DNA of 64,000 nucleotides from Rhodospirillales bacterium (GCA_016712595.1 JADJQT010000001.1:969501-1033500), one strand, 5' to 3'; counted from the stretch's first letter, positions 36,210 to 45,108 are shown. Notes: a model not told the origin generated them from the letters alone. A program made the numbers and translations.

Positions 36210-36637
36210 TGAGTGTTTCTCTCTTTGAGTATATCGCGAATTTCAGTGAGTAAAACTTCCTGGCGCGGCGGAGAAGACGCTTCTTGTACAAGACCAATGT
36301 CACGTTTCAAGCGATTAATTTGCTTAACGAGAATGAAGACAGCGAAGGCGACGATCAGGAAGTTGATCACCGTGTTTAGGAAATTTCCATAGGCGATGAC
36401 CGGCGCACCCGCGGCTTTCGCTGCTGCAAGCGAGGCGTAATCGCCGGCGGATAAATCAATAAAAAGATCACTGAAGTCGACCTTGCCGAGGAGCAGGCCG
36501 ATCGGCGGCATCAGCATATCCTCAACGAGGGATGTGACAATCTTGCCAAAGGCGGCACCGATAATGATCCCGACGGCGAGGTCGACGACGTTTCCTCTGA
36601 TTGCGAACTCACGAAATTCCCGGATCAGTGACGACAT
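36206..36637 (-). CDS. mscL: Large-conductance mechanosensitive channel MscL
   Basis: MscL is a pentameric inner-membrane safety valve that opens under hypo-osmotic shock. The 143 residues show the signature REFAIRGNVVDLAVGIIIGAAF with the first membrane helix, EDMLMPPIGLLLG, a periplasmic loop, the second helix NTVINFLIVAFAVFILVKQIN and a charged C-terminal helix. Length is normal. It is the first gene of an mscL-nudix pair on the minus strand. A DosR-like palindrome lies about 155 bp upstream. Confidence 0.96.
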   Translation of the reverse strand: MSSLIREFREFAIRGNVVDLAVGIIIGAAFGKIVTSLVEDMLMPPIGLLLGKVDFSDLFIDLSAGDYASLAAAKAAGAPVIAYGNFLNTVINFLIVAFAVFILVKQINRLKRDIGLVQEASSPPRQEVLLTEIRDILKERNTQ

Positions 36638-37451
36638 CGCTTCTCATCCTTAACGAACGGCATGCGCCTAAAGCGATACGGTCCCGGGAGGTGCTTCGTC
36701 AACGGTGCGTTGCGTGGAATGATTTTGTTTCATCCCGAGATTTCAGGAGGCGTGGGTCGGGCGCGGAGGGGAGTCGAAGGGCCTTGACAAAAAGGACTAA
36801 AGTCCTTATCAGTGACAGTATAAAGGTATTATTACTTGTTTCACGATTGTGGTCATTGCGGCATACGCGCTCAACAACCATGCCGCCAAGGAGATAGCAA
36901 AGCGATGGAGCCCGAGGGAACGGCGAGCGTGCGGACTGCGCAATGATCGATGGCAAGTGCAGCTTGTGAAAGACAAGGCGAGATCGATTTGAGTGACTTC
37001 GGTTGGTCGCAAGTGTTGGTCGTTAACAATCGAACGGAGCAGCAAAATTCCGACGAGTGTCATCTCGATCGAAAGGCTGGGCAACGCTGCAAAAGTTGTG
37101 AACGTGGCGTCGTATTCGAGACCGGTCGGATTTGTGTCGGTTCAACGACAGCCTGTTTTTTTGCTGCCTTGACGAGAGGTCGGCGGTGAAAGCGTGCGGA
37201 TCGGCTGCGCGATCCAAAGTGGAAATGTCTCTGGCGCCAGCCGCCATTGAAGGTTTGTGCGTACCTGCATGGCGGTTGTGGCCAATGGGTTGGTCGCCAG
37301 TCGCGATGCCGGATGGGCGGTGCGACTCTCGGCGCAGTTTTGCCATTTATGGGCCAAGGAAAGCATTCATATGCAAGCATTACAGACAACATATCGCGCG
37401 CCAATGAGCGATTGACGCCCGTCCAGGCCGGATATCTATAAAGGGGGGGCT
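36638..37451. other. Large intergenic region without a recognised gene
   Basis: These 814 bases hold no coding sequence I can support; the short open frames look random. Visible structure is a 16-bp palindrome at 36792-36807 behind a TTGACA. At the right edge, AAGGGGGGG forms the ribosome site of the next gene. The mscL promoter should lie near the left edge. From about 36780 the sequence becomes poorer in GC than the chromosome around it. Confidence 0.5.
36784..36812 (+). promoter_or_regulatory. Promoter-like TTGACA with DosR-box-like palindrome
   Basis: TTGACA (36784-36789) is followed after 17 nt by TATCAG (36807-36812). Between them lies the perfect palindrome AAGGACTAAAGTCCTT (36792-36807). 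Its GGACTAAAGTCC core equals the centre of the mycobacterial DosR/DevR box (GGGACTWWAGTCCC), the target of NarL/FixJ-type hypoxia regulators. Placement in the spacer would suit a repressor or a class of activator. No gene follows closely on the plus strand, and mscL lies on the other side. Confidence 0.45.
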
Positions 37452-37772
37452 ATGAATAGAAATAGAATACTAGGCTACACTTTTGTGGCAGCTTTTTTAT
37501 CTATTTCTATTGTTGGTGCTGGGGAAATTATCTTCCATAGTCTTTCTCAGTTGGAAGATCGCTTGGTAAGCGTCCGCAATGAAAGAATAACGCAAGTGCA
37601 GGAAGCGCGGATAATTATGCGCGGCGTCGATGCAAAACTTGACGAGATTGTTTCTAAGTTATCTAAAGTAGAAGGCATGGTATCGCAAGAGTCAGATGAG
37701 TACGTAAATTGCAACAAGCAAAAACATATGAACAATAATTCAGAAATTCCTGCTGGTAGTGGCGCAAAATAG
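37452..37772 (+). CDS. AT-rich small membrane protein with coiled coil (106 aa), unknown
   Basis: I do not recognise this protein. It has a hydrophobic segment at about residues 8-28, then a charged heptad-like stretch (about 30-75) likely to be a coiled coil (LSQLEDRLVSV, KLDEIVSKLSKVE). The tail is polar, with one cysteine. The ribosome site AAGGGGGGG contains a G7 run. Base composition is clearly AT-rich compared with its neighbours (for example aatagaaatagaatacta near the start), which suggests acquired DNA. The layout of one membrane helix plus a coiled coil resembles small envelope or spanin-like proteins, but that is only a shape match. Confidence 0.55.
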   Translation: MNRNRILGYTFVAAFLSISIVGAGEIIFHSLSQLEDRLVSVRNERITQVQEARIIMRGVDAKLDEIVSKLSKVEGMVSQESDEYVNCNKQKHMNNNSEIPAGSGAK

Positions 37773-37931
37773 GAACACGGTGTCTGCTAATTGCGTCAGT
37801 GAACAAACCGACAGAGCAGGGACGCTCCGTGACAGCGCGGTGGGGCGCCGAGACAACAGCCCTCTGGGGCGCAGACGGCACGGCGGATGGGAAACCGGCG
37901 TTGCCAACGCGCCGTCAACAGGAGACGTGCG

Positions 37932-38414
37932 ATGACGGCTGATCAAAGCGGCGAGGCAGGCGATGGTCTGCGACCACCCTTGCGTGCGGATTACTTTCGA
38001 TACGAGGAGCGACGCCGCGAAGACCCGGACAGCCGAAACTGGATCGCCATCGATAAAACCACGGCAATCGTTATCGGTGCCGTGGCGTCGGCAGCCCTGG
38101 CGGTTGCGATCGCCGGCGGCACGGCATTGGTGCAAAAGGTCGAGGACACCTCGAAGGCTGTCGACAAAGGGCGGGCCGATCGGATTGCTGACTTCGGTGA
38201 GATGTCAAAAAATGTTGCCGTCGTTGAAACCAAGCTCAATCAGCTGATCTCGCAGATCACTCAGCTCGAAGTCCGTATCGAACGGAGCGTAACGCACGAT
38301 CTCGAGGTGCGCGATCGCCGGATCGAAGAGATCGATCGCAAGGCAGAATATCTACGTGAACAGTTGAATGAAACGCTCCGCGAGCGCGATCGCCAGCGTC
38401 CAGCGGGGCGTTGA
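37932..38414 (+). CDS. Membrane-anchored coiled-coil protein (160 aa), unknown
   Basis: I do not recognise the family. ATG 37932 is chosen for AGGAG 7 nt upstream. A basic/acidic cytosolic head of about 40 residues is followed by one membrane helix (about 43-66, TTAIVIGAVASAALAVAIAG). A long coiled coil runs to the end (about 68-155, KLNQLISQITQLEVRIERSV, then DLEVRDRRIEEIDRKAEYL). Composition is typical of the chromosome, unlike the AT-rich gene 160 bp upstream. The two share the same membrane-plus-coil design and direction, so they could form a pair (inference). Confidence 0.55.
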   Translation: MTADQSGEAGDGLRPPLRADYFRYEERRREDPDSRNWIAIDKTTAIVIGAVASAALAVAIAGGTALVQKVEDTSKAVDKGRADRIADFGEMSKNVAVVETKLNQLISQITQLEVRIERSVTHDLEVRDRRIEEIDRKAEYLREQLNETLRERDRQRPAGR

Positions 38415-38453
38415 ACCCTGGGAGAGGGGCGGGGATTTCGTGCGTGGCGCTTC

Positions 38454-38680
38454 TTGACACGCGTATCAAATAAGACCAGATTAAAAGGGTCAAGAACAGC
38501 AAGGGGAGGGTGCTTAGAACGCATGAATCCACCGGATCAACGTAAGGCTGCCGGCCCCTTGGCACCGGCAGGGTACAATCAAGACCAGGCTGAAGCTCGG
38601 ACTTTCCGGGCGCGGATGCTTAGATGCTCCGCAGCGAGACCCTCGCACCCGCCGAACGGCTTATGGGGCGAGGGTCTTTA
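38454..38680 (+). ncRNA. Candidate small RNA with promoter, hairpin and terminator
   Basis: A TTGACA at 38454-38459 is followed by AT-rich sequence, though no good -10 box is obvious. Within the presumed transcript, CTGCCGG and CCGGCAG pair around a 10-nt loop near 38549-38572. The segment ends in a 9-bp GACCCTCGC/GCGAGGGTC stem (38638-38676) with a TTTAGTTT tail. No gene fits here: the open frames are short and lack a ribosome site. It could instead be the 3' leader and terminator of the preceding gene. Confidence 0.3.
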
Positions 38681-38684
38681 GTTT
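38638..38684 (+). terminator. Terminator-like stem-loop before the convergent mscS gene
   Basis: GACCCTCGC (38638-38646) pairs perfectly with GCGAGGGTC (38668-38676) over a 21-nt loop, followed by TTTAGTTT. It lies between the plus-strand coiled-coil gene and the minus-strand mscS, so it may serve the former. Confidence 0.5.
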
Positions 38685-38704
38685 AGAAAACCCTTTATCC
38701 TTGC

Positions 38705-40099
38705 TCATGAGAGCCCGCCGGTTTTTCGGTGTTTCCCATCCGCGGCCGGGTGGGCTACGGCCATTGGTTGCGGCGATGGTTCGGTCGACGGATGAGGACT
38801 GAGCGGGGACTCCGGCAGCGAACGCAGATAAAGGTCGCGCTGCGGCAGGGGGATCTTGACCTCGTGCTCGCGGAACAAGTCAAGAATCTCAAGGAACACG
38901 TCGCTTGAGATGTTGTGGACTCCGTTTCGCACATCGGCAATCCAGAATCGCAACTCAAGGTCGAGGCCGTTCTCTCCGAAACCGAGGATGAGGGGGTTGG
39001 GTGCCGGCATCTTCAACACTCGGGCCGGGCGTCCAGCGGCTTCGCGCATCAATGAGAGCGCCTTTTTGACGTCCGTGTCATAAGCGACACGAACGCGAAT
39101 CTTCAGGCGCACGTTGTCGTTCTGGTGCGTCCAGTTGAACACGCGGTTTGTGATGATATCCTCGTTGGGGATGAGGAACTGCGTACCGTCACGGGTTTCG
39201 ACTTCGACGTAACGGGCTCCGAGCGACGCGACCCAGCCAAAAGTTCCCCCAACCTCGAGGATATCACCCGGTTTTATCGACTTGTCGAGCAAGAGGACGA
39301 TTCCGGCAAAGAGATTCGAGACCGTTCGCTGCAGACCGAACCCGATGCCAACGCCAACAGCGCCTGTAAACACGGCAAGTGCGGTCAGGTCGATTCCCGT
39401 AGCGACGAGGGCGACGAGGAAGGCGAGGCCGATCAGGATGATTCGCAGCAGTTTGCCGAAGAGCACCCGCGACCGCGGCGTGAGGGTTGAGACCCCATCG
39501 ATTCGCCGTTCGAGAAAACGCCCGATTATTCCTGCGATCCACAGCAGGAGGCCAAGAGTGAGGAGGGTTTCCGCGACCGTGAGCAGCGAGATGCGGCCAC
39601 CGCCGAACGAAAACGAAACCGTTTGCAGCAGCACGATGGTCGGGCTGAGCAATCCCAGCACGTTGAGCGTAGCGATCATCAAGCCGACGATCGCGGTGCC
39701 CTTGGCGACGGTGGCATTCGGAATGAGCGCCGAGGCGAAGCGGATCAGCAGCCAAGCGGAGGCCAGATCAAGCGCGATCGTGACCAGATTGCGCGGCCAA
39801 CCGAACTGTTCGGCGATGACGGTCGAGAACCACAGCGCCGCCGCCCATAGCGCGGGCACCGAGAGTGGGACGATGTGATCGACGTAGAACGTCTCTTGGT
39901 ACTCGTCGACGGCAACCTTGCCGGCGATATGCCGCAGCCACGGATCGAGAAAGTGCGCAACCAGCCACGCGGAGAACAGCGTCAGAAAGATCGCTGGCAT
40001 TTGCAAGAGATTGGCTTCGGTGATGATATGGGCCTGTAGGAAGGCGTGGAAGGCGAGAAACCAGTTCAGCAACCGGTCGGAATTGAGGATCGGATCCAT
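38705..40099 (-). CDS. MscS-family mechanosensitive channel (464 aa)
   Basis: I start at ATG 40099, with GGGAG 7 nt upstream; a longer frame to 40240 adds an unlikely basic leader. Several N-terminal membrane helices (about 25-190) precede the MscS pore helix, seen in AVFTGAVGVGIGFGLQRTVSNLFAG. The beta domain follows (KPGDILEVGGTFGWVASLGARY, with T-R-D-G and IPNEDIITNRVFNWT). The C-terminal cytoplasmic cage domain and a Pro/Ser-rich tail end the protein. Members release small solutes on osmotic down-shock. With mscL 2 kb away, the region holds two osmotic safety valves. Confidence 0.9.
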   Translation of the reverse strand: MDPILNSDRLLNWFLAFHAFLQAHIITEANLLQMPAIFLTLFSAWLVAHFLDPWLRHIAGKVAVDEYQETFYVDHIVPLSVPALWAAALWFSTVIAEQFGWPRNLVTIALDLASAWLLIRFASALIPNATVAKGTAIVGLMIATLNVLGLLSPTIVLLQTVSFSFGGGRISLLTVAETLLTLGLLLWIAGIIGRFLERRIDGVSTLTPRSRVLFGKLLRIILIGLAFLVALVATGIDLTALAVFTGAVGVGIGFGLQRTVSNLFAGIVLLLDKSIKPGDILEVGGTFGWVASLGARYVEVETRDGTQFLIPNEDIITNRVFNWTHQNDNVRLKIRVRVAYDTDVKKALSLMREAAGRPARVLKMPAPNPLILGFGENGLDLELRFWIADVRNGVHNISSDVFLEILDLFREHEVKIPLPQRDLYLRSLPESPLSPHPSTEPSPQPMAVAHPAADGKHRKTGGLS

Positions 40100-41227
40100 A
40101 CGGCACTCCCAGGCGACGGCGGCGCGGCGATGCTCTTGCGACCGCTTCTTAGTGGCCGTGATTTTAGCGCGATTCCGGCACCTGCGCGCATCGACCCGAA
40201 CCGAGAACGAGCCAGTCCCATTCGACAACCACCGGGACAACCATTGGGGATGCCCGGTCCTTTGTTGTGCCCGCAGTTAGCGTCCGGCGATGAGAGGCCG
40301 CCGCCCATCCACCGAAACGCGCCCGCTTCGCGACTTGCGATACCCGCGCAATAAGAACTCGCAATCTTTGAAGGCGAATGGCAATGGATCATAGCCGTCT
40401 GCAGCGCGACGTCCCTCTCGCCACCGCCGAGCGCGACAGGCTCGACGATCATTGGAAAGCCGGTTGACGCCAGAACCGTCGCATGACCTGCTCGCGTCCC
40501 CTGGACCGATGGGTGCGCAGCGTCGGCAAGCCCTCGCTCAACAGAAAATCATAAGATTGCCACTTATTGTGGAGCCGGTCGAGCATGGCGAGATCGACAG
40601 TCGGAAACAATCGGTGGATATCGCGGTGGAGCCGTCGGGACGCGACCAGTCGAAATGTATCGAGATCGGTCGGCAGGATGACATCTGTCGCGTGATTTCC
40701 GCAATATTCGTCCAGTCACGCGTCATATTAATCAATATTATTCTGCTAATAATCACGATGCTTAATCTTACATCCGTATGTATAGCGCGAAAATGGCGGC
40801 AAGTACTCCAAGCCATGGCTGATTATGTGCGCGCGTGCTTCGATTTTATGAATACATGTCAGCACTCTTAACCCAAGAACTTCTCTCAGGCGCCTTGCCA
40901 CAGCACGATAGCTGATGGTTGTTGCATGATCCTTCCTCCCTGACGCGCGAATGGTGCCCGCTGAACGGGTTTGCCATTTGTCACCTGGTTGTGTTCGTGT
41001 ATGGTGCCAGCGGCACCGACCGGTGAGGCGCAAGGCGTTCGTTCCGGAGAGGATTCCGCGCCTGGAATCGGGGTGATGCAACGCGATAGGCGGGAATTCA
41101 ATCGCTGCGGCGACGGAAGACGAATGAGTGGACGGTTGTCGCAGGGAACCGCAGAACGGCCGCTTCGTTCATGATCCGCCCGGCGTAGCCAAGCCGCGCG
41201 AGCGCGAGGACCGAGGGGAGTGCCGCG
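40100..41227. other. Intergenic region between mscS and egtB
   Basis: Apart from the decayed ATP-grasp remnant in the middle, nothing intact is seen. The divergent promoters of mscS (left) and egtB (right) should lie at the two edges. The part at 40690-40870 is markedly AT-rich (many TTAATCAATATT-like runs), unlike the coding DNA around it. Confidence 0.45.
40330..40927 (-). pseudogene. Decayed ATP-grasp family gene
   Basis: On the minus strand an ATG (40927) with a strong GGAGGAAGG site starts MQQPSAIVL, then meets a stop. In other frames the sequence continues like an ATP-grasp enzyme. RRLREVLGLRVLT and PPFSRYT come first, then an open piece at 40449-40716 with ATDVILPTDLDTFRL, LDRLHNKWQSYDFLL and EGLPTLRTH. 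After another shift comes TGFPMIVEPVALGGG followed by ERDVALQTA, which matches the ATP-binding loop region. At least two frameshifts and two stops are needed. The order of motifs (pre-ATP-grasp, NK, P-loop-like) fits the family. The substrate cannot be told. Confidence 0.6.
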
Positions 41228-42556
41228 ATGCCCGTCGCTGCAATCGAACCGCCGGAAGACAGTTTTTCGCGGCATGAACCACACGCCGCTGGCGGCGCGG
41301 ATCAGTTGCTTGATGCGCGCTTTCGCCGCACGCGTGCACTGACCGAGCATCTCGCTGAGCCGTTGTCGGCGGAGGATCAGTCTGTTCAGTCGATGGTCGA
41401 TGCCAGCCCAACGAAATGGCACCGCGCACATACCACGTGGTTTTTCGAAACCTTCGTCTTGAAGCCGGGCTTCACCGGCTACCGGCCGTTTGACGAGCGT
41501 TGGGGGTATTTATTCAACTCCTATTACGTTGCCGTCGGCGCTCGGCACCCGCGCGCCGCGCGCGGGCTGCTCACGCGGCCTTCCTCAGCCGAAGTCGGTC
41601 AGTATCGCCAGCACGTCGACGCCGCGATGGAGACGCTTCTCGCGCGTCTGGGCGATGAGCCGAACGCAACCCTCCAAGCCATCATCGAACTCGGCATTCA
41701 GCACGAACAGCAGCATCAGGAACTGATCCTTACTGACATACTTCATGCTTTCTCGTGCAATCCTCTTGCGCCCGCGTACAGGCGGTCCATCCGGGGCGAG
41801 CAGCATGCGGTGACGTACCGCAAAGAATGGTTCGCATTCGAAGGGGGGTGTTATGAACTGGGTCACCTTGGCGAAGGCTTCGCCTTCGACAACGAGCGGC
41901 CCGCACATCCGGTTCTGATCCACCCGTTCAAGCTGGCGAGCCACCCGGTGACCAACGCCGAATGGCAAGCTTTCATCGACGATGGAGGGTACCGACGCGC
42001 GGAGCTTTGGCTTTCCGACGGATGGGCGATCGTCGCGGCGCAAGGATGGACGGCTCCGCTCTATTGGCGGCGTGAAGACTGTGGGAAATGGGAAGCGATG
42101 TCGCTTTTCGGCCTGCAGGCGCTCGATCCGGGGGCGCCGGTTTGCCATGTCAGCTATTATGAGGCTGATGCGTACGCCCGCTGGGCAGGCAAGCGGCTGC
42201 CGACCGAAGGCGAGTGGGAATTCGCGGCGCGCGCCATTCCACGGACGGGGAACACCCTCGGTAGCGGAACGTTGCGGCCGATGCCAGGCTCGGACGATGG
42301 CAGCGACGGACTGCCACGGCAGATGTTCGGCGACGTCTGGGAATGGACCTGCAGCGCCTATGCGGCCTACCCCGGGTACAGGCCGCCATCCGGCGCGATT
42401 GGAGAATACAACGGCAAGTTCATGTGCAATCAGATCGTGCTGCGAGGAGGGTCATGCGTTACACCGGATGGTCATATTCGCGCCACGTATCGGAATTTCT
42501 TCTATCCGCACCAGCGCTGGCAGTTTTCCGGTTTGCGTCTGGCTGAGGACGCATGA
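41228..42556 (+). CDS. egtB: Ergothioneine biosynthesis sulfoxide synthase EgtB
   Basis: EgtB is a non-heme iron enzyme that joins trimethyl-histidine (hercynine) to a thiol donor through an oxygen-dependent sulfoxide step. The DinB-like N-terminal half has SPTKWHRAHTTWFFETF and the iron-ligand motif HEQQH (H159, H163). The C-terminal half is an FGE-sulfatase fold with FDNERPAHPVLIHPFKLA, CHVSYYEADAYARWAGKRLP and the terminal segment NFFYPHQRWQFSGLRL. ATG 41228 follows GAGGGGAG. It overlaps egtD by 4 nt (ATGA), forming a minimal two-gene ergothioneine operon. Confidence 0.93.
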   Translation: MPVAAIEPPEDSFSRHEPHAAGGADQLLDARFRRTRALTEHLAEPLSAEDQSVQSMVDASPTKWHRAHTTWFFETFVLKPGFTGYRPFDERWGYLFNSYYVAVGARHPRAARGLLTRPSSAEVGQYRQHVDAAMETLLARLGDEPNATLQAIIELGIQHEQQHQELILTDILHAFSCNPLAPAYRRSIRGEQHAVTYRKEWFAFEGGCYELGHLGEGFAFDNERPAHPVLIHPFKLASHPVTNAEWQAFIDDGGYRRAELWLSDGWAIVAAQGWTAPLYWRREDCGKWEAMSLFGLQALDPGAPVCHVSYYEADAYARWAGKRLPTEGEWEFAARAIPRTGNTLGSGTLRPMPGSDDGSDGLPRQMFGDVWEWTCSAYAAYPGYRPPSGAIGEYNGKFMCNQIVLRGGSCVTPDGHIRATYRNFFYPHQRWQFSGLRLAEDA

Positions 42557-43530
42557 TGCTCCGCCAAACCCGCCGCGAGACCTGTTTTACCCAAGACGAC
42601 CCATACGAGGAATTTCGTTCGGCGGTGTGGGCTGGCTTGTCGGCGCCACGCAAGCATATCGCGCCGAAATTCTTTTATGATGCGCGTGGCTCACGGCTGT
42701 TCGAACGCATATGTTCGACTAAGGAATATTATCCTACAATAACCGAGACAGCAATCCTGAGCGCGCACATCACTGCGATCGCCGCGATGTTGCCCCGGGA
42801 TGCGGTTCTCGTCGAGTTTGGCAGCGGCGCCAGTTTGAAGGTGCGGCTGTTGCTCGATGCGCTCTATCGGCCTGCGGCTTACGTCCCGATCGATATCTCG
42901 GATGAACACCTGCTCGATGCGGCGCGCGCCCTTGCGCGTGATTATTTGCGGCTGCCGATCTTCCCCCTGCACGCGGATTTTACCCGATCGTTCGCTCTGC
43001 CGACCGATCTTCCGCGCGGGCCGCGCATCGGCTTCTTCCCCGGCTCGACAATTGGAAATTTCCATCCGCACGAGGCAATCACCATTCTCCGCGGCTTTTC
43101 TCGGCAGCTTGGCTCGAACGGCCGGTTGTTGATCGGCGTAGACCGCAAGAAGGACTCCGCGATCTTGCAAGCCGCTTACAATGATCGCTCGGGTTTTACT
43201 GCGGCGTTTAATCTCAATCTTCTTGCGCGAATCAATCGCGAACTCGGTGGTACGTTCGCGCTCGATGCGTTCGAACACAACGCCTTCTACAACGCGGCGG
43301 CAAGCCGCATTGAAATGCATCTTGTCAGCGTCCAAGCCCAGACGGTGAGCGTATGCGGGCGGCGGTTTCATTTCGCCGAGGGGGAAAGCATCCATACGGA
43401 GAATTCCTATAAATATGCGCCCGCGGAATTCCGTGCGGTGGCGCACGAAGCCGGTTTCCGCTCGATCGCCGAATGGACGGACCCGCAGGGCTTGTTCAGC
43501 GTTCATCTTCTTGGCATCGATCGCCTGTGA
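42553..43530 (+). CDS. egtD: L-histidine N-alpha-methyltransferase EgtD
   Basis: EgtD uses three SAM molecules to trimethylate histidine to hercynine, the substrate of EgtB. Its 325 residues match the family. Features are ALP-type N-terminus (PRKHIAPKFFYDARGSRLFE), EYYPTITE, the SAM loop VEFGSGASLK, and FFPGSTIGNFHP; the C-terminal histidine-binding part has HTENSYKYAPAEF. It overlaps egtB by 4 nt. EgtC and EgtE homologues are not seen here, as is common outside actinobacteria. Confidence 0.95.
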   Translation: MMLRQTRRETCFTQDDPYEEFRSAVWAGLSAPRKHIAPKFFYDARGSRLFERICSTKEYYPTITETAILSAHITAIAAMLPRDAVLVEFGSGASLKVRLLLDALYRPAAYVPIDISDEHLLDAARALARDYLRLPIFPLHADFTRSFALPTDLPRGPRIGFFPGSTIGNFHPHEAITILRGFSRQLGSNGRLLIGVDRKKDSAILQAAYNDRSGFTAAFNLNLLARINRELGGTFALDAFEHNAFYNAAASRIEMHLVSVQAQTVSVCGRRFHFAEGESIHTENSYKYAPAEFRAVAHEAGFRSIAEWTDPQGLFSVHLLGIDRL

Positions 43531-43626
43531 GAGGGGCGGGGATGTCGCGGCATGGGCGAGCGCGTGCTCCCGTTTCGCCAGGAACGACGCCGATCACGGG
43601 GCAAAGTCGATGAAGGGGACGAAGAG

Positions 43627-43914
43627 ATGAGTGTTCTTGACGATACGAAAACGAAGGACATGGAAGCCGTGCGGGCGGAAATGGAGAAGCTTCGCGCCGA
43701 TTTCGCCTCGATGGGGCGGACGCTTAAGGAACTGGCCGCGGATGTCGGCACCGATGCCTACGCCCGTGTCCGGGAGGGGACGGACAAAGCGCGCCAGCGC
43801 GCCGGGGTCGCGGCTGAGAGCGTGACCCACACCATTGAAGATCGGCCGCTGACCAGCGTACTGACCGCCTTTGGCGTTGGGCTGCTCTTGGGTGTTCTGT
43901 TCGGACGGCGGTAA
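43627..43914 (+). CDS. DUF883/ElaB-YqjD-like membrane-anchored protein
   Basis: This 95-residue protein begins at ATG 43627, with AAGGGGACGAAG upstream. An alpha-helical charged body (about 5-65) is followed by a short C-terminal membrane anchor rich in glycine (LTAFGVGLLLGVLFGRR), the typical YqjD/ElaB layout. E. coli relatives bind ribosomes at the membrane in stationary phase. The next gene starts 2 bp later and encodes a holin-like membrane protein, the common pairing of this family. Confidence 0.75.
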   Translation: MSVLDDTKTKDMEAVRAEMEKLRADFASMGRTLKELAADVGTDAYARVREGTDKARQRAGVAAESVTHTIEDRPLTSVLTAFGVGLLLGVLFGRR

Positions 43915-43916
43915 GC

Positions 43917-44381
43917 GTGGCCGTGCCATTGGGCATACCGACGCTCTCATCGCTGCGCGCGGCGGGATCGCGGCTGGCTATCCTGATGATCGCTGCGGTG
44001 ATAGCGGCGGTCCTGGCGCTTTTTGGCGTCCTCGTTTTGATTGCGGCGCTCTATCTGTGGCTGGAAACGAAAGTGGACGCCCCGCTCGCCGCCTTGCTGA
44101 CCGGCGTGATCGTCCTCGTCATCGCGGTCACGGTGATGTTGGTTGGCCGGCTGGCGTCAAGACCGCCTTCCCGAAGGTATTCGGCGGCCGGCGCTCGGTC
44201 GCAATCCGCAGCGTTTGCCGATGCCTCCATCGCCGCGGCGATGGGTGATGAAGCCGGTCAGGCGGCGGGCGCGTGGCTCCGCTCCCACGGACCGCACCTG
44301 GTTCTCGCCGCCGCTGCAGCCGGGTTTATCGTCGGTGTCAGTCCGCGCGCGCGCGCGGCTATCTGGCGCCAGTTGCAATAG
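43917..44381 (+). CDS. Phage-holin-family (DUF1469-like) small membrane protein
   Basis: This 154-residue protein with a GTG start has two membrane helices (about 22-50 and 55-80) after a short head. A linker follows, and a third hydrophobic segment near the C-terminus (LVLAAAAAGFIVGV). This pattern is that of the YqjE/holin superfamily III-like proteins that accompany DUF883 proteins. Despite the family name it is not evidence of a phage. Function is unknown; an envelope stress role is usually assumed. Confidence 0.65.
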   Translation: MAVPLGIPTLSSLRAAGSRLAILMIAAVIAAVLALFGVLVLIAALYLWLETKVDAPLAALLTGVIVLVIAVTVMLVGRLASRPPSRRYSAAGARSQSAAFADASIAAAMGDEAGQAAGAWLRSHGPHLVLAAAAAGFIVGVSPRARAAIWRQLQ

Positions 44382-44433
44382 TTTCGAACAGACGCCGGGC
44401 CGGCCGCGCCAGAGATCCCGGTGCGGCCGGATT

Positions 44434-44997
44434 TCAGCCACCCGCCCAGCGCGCTGTCAGGTCATGATCGACGCCGAGCTGATCCAGCGTCCGTCCCACC
44501 GTCTGTGAAACAATGTCATCAAGTGTCTTCGGGCGGTGATAGAAGGCGGGCATCGGCGGCAGAATGATGGCGCCCGCTTCGCTCGCCTGCAGCATCAGGC
44601 GCAGGTGACCGGCATGCAGCGGCGTTTCGCGAAAAACGATGACAAGCGGCCGGCGCTCCTTGAGCGTGACGTCCGCCGCACGGATTAGCAGATTCGCTGA
44701 ATATCCATTGGCGATACCGGACAGTGTCTTCACCGAACAGGGCACGATGACCATTCCGGCGGTGCGAAATGATCCGCTCGCCACGGCGGCGCCGAGATCT
44801 TTATTGCTATGGACGACATCCGCCAGACCTCGAACATCGTCGAGCGCGAGATCCGTTTCGATGGCGATCGTCCGCGCCGCCATTTCGCTGATGATGAGGT
44901 GTGTCGGGCGGCCGAGCCGTCGCAGCGCGCGCAGAAGCCCGACAGCGTAAACAACGCCAGTCGCGCCGCTGATGCCGACGACAAGCGGAAGGGTCAT
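44434..44997 (-). CDS. ubiX: Flavin prenyltransferase UbiX
   Basis: UbiX attaches a dimethylallyl group to FMN, making the prenylated cofactor of UbiD-type decarboxylases used in ubiquinone synthesis. I start at ATG 44997, with GAGG upstream (187 aa); a longer frame to 45054 is less likely. Motifs are VVGISGATGVVYAVGLLRAL (FMN loop), SGSFRTAGMVIVPCSVKTLS, and FRETPLHAGHLRLML. Length and motifs fit. UbiD is not in the window. Confidence 0.93.
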   Translation of the reverse strand: MTLPLVVGISGATGVVYAVGLLRALRRLGRPTHLIISEMAARTIAIETDLALDDVRGLADVVHSNKDLGAAVASGSFRTAGMVIVPCSVKTLSGIANGYSANLLIRAADVTLKERRPLVIVFRETPLHAGHLRLMLQASEAGAIILPPMPAFYHRPKTLDDIVSQTVGRTLDQLGVDHDLTARWAGG

Positions 44998-45108
44998 CGG
45001 CTTTCCTCTTTTTCGACCGATGTCGGTATCATGGTGCAACGGCTGATCAAACACAACGTATGCGGCTTGCCGTTGTCGTCGGGCACGGCACGGTCTACAA
45101 GTCGCGGT

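Noticed and set aside
43917..44381. Holin-family protein as evidence of a prophage
   Set aside because: It is paired with a DUF883 protein, a common chromosomal arrangement, and no other phage gene is near.
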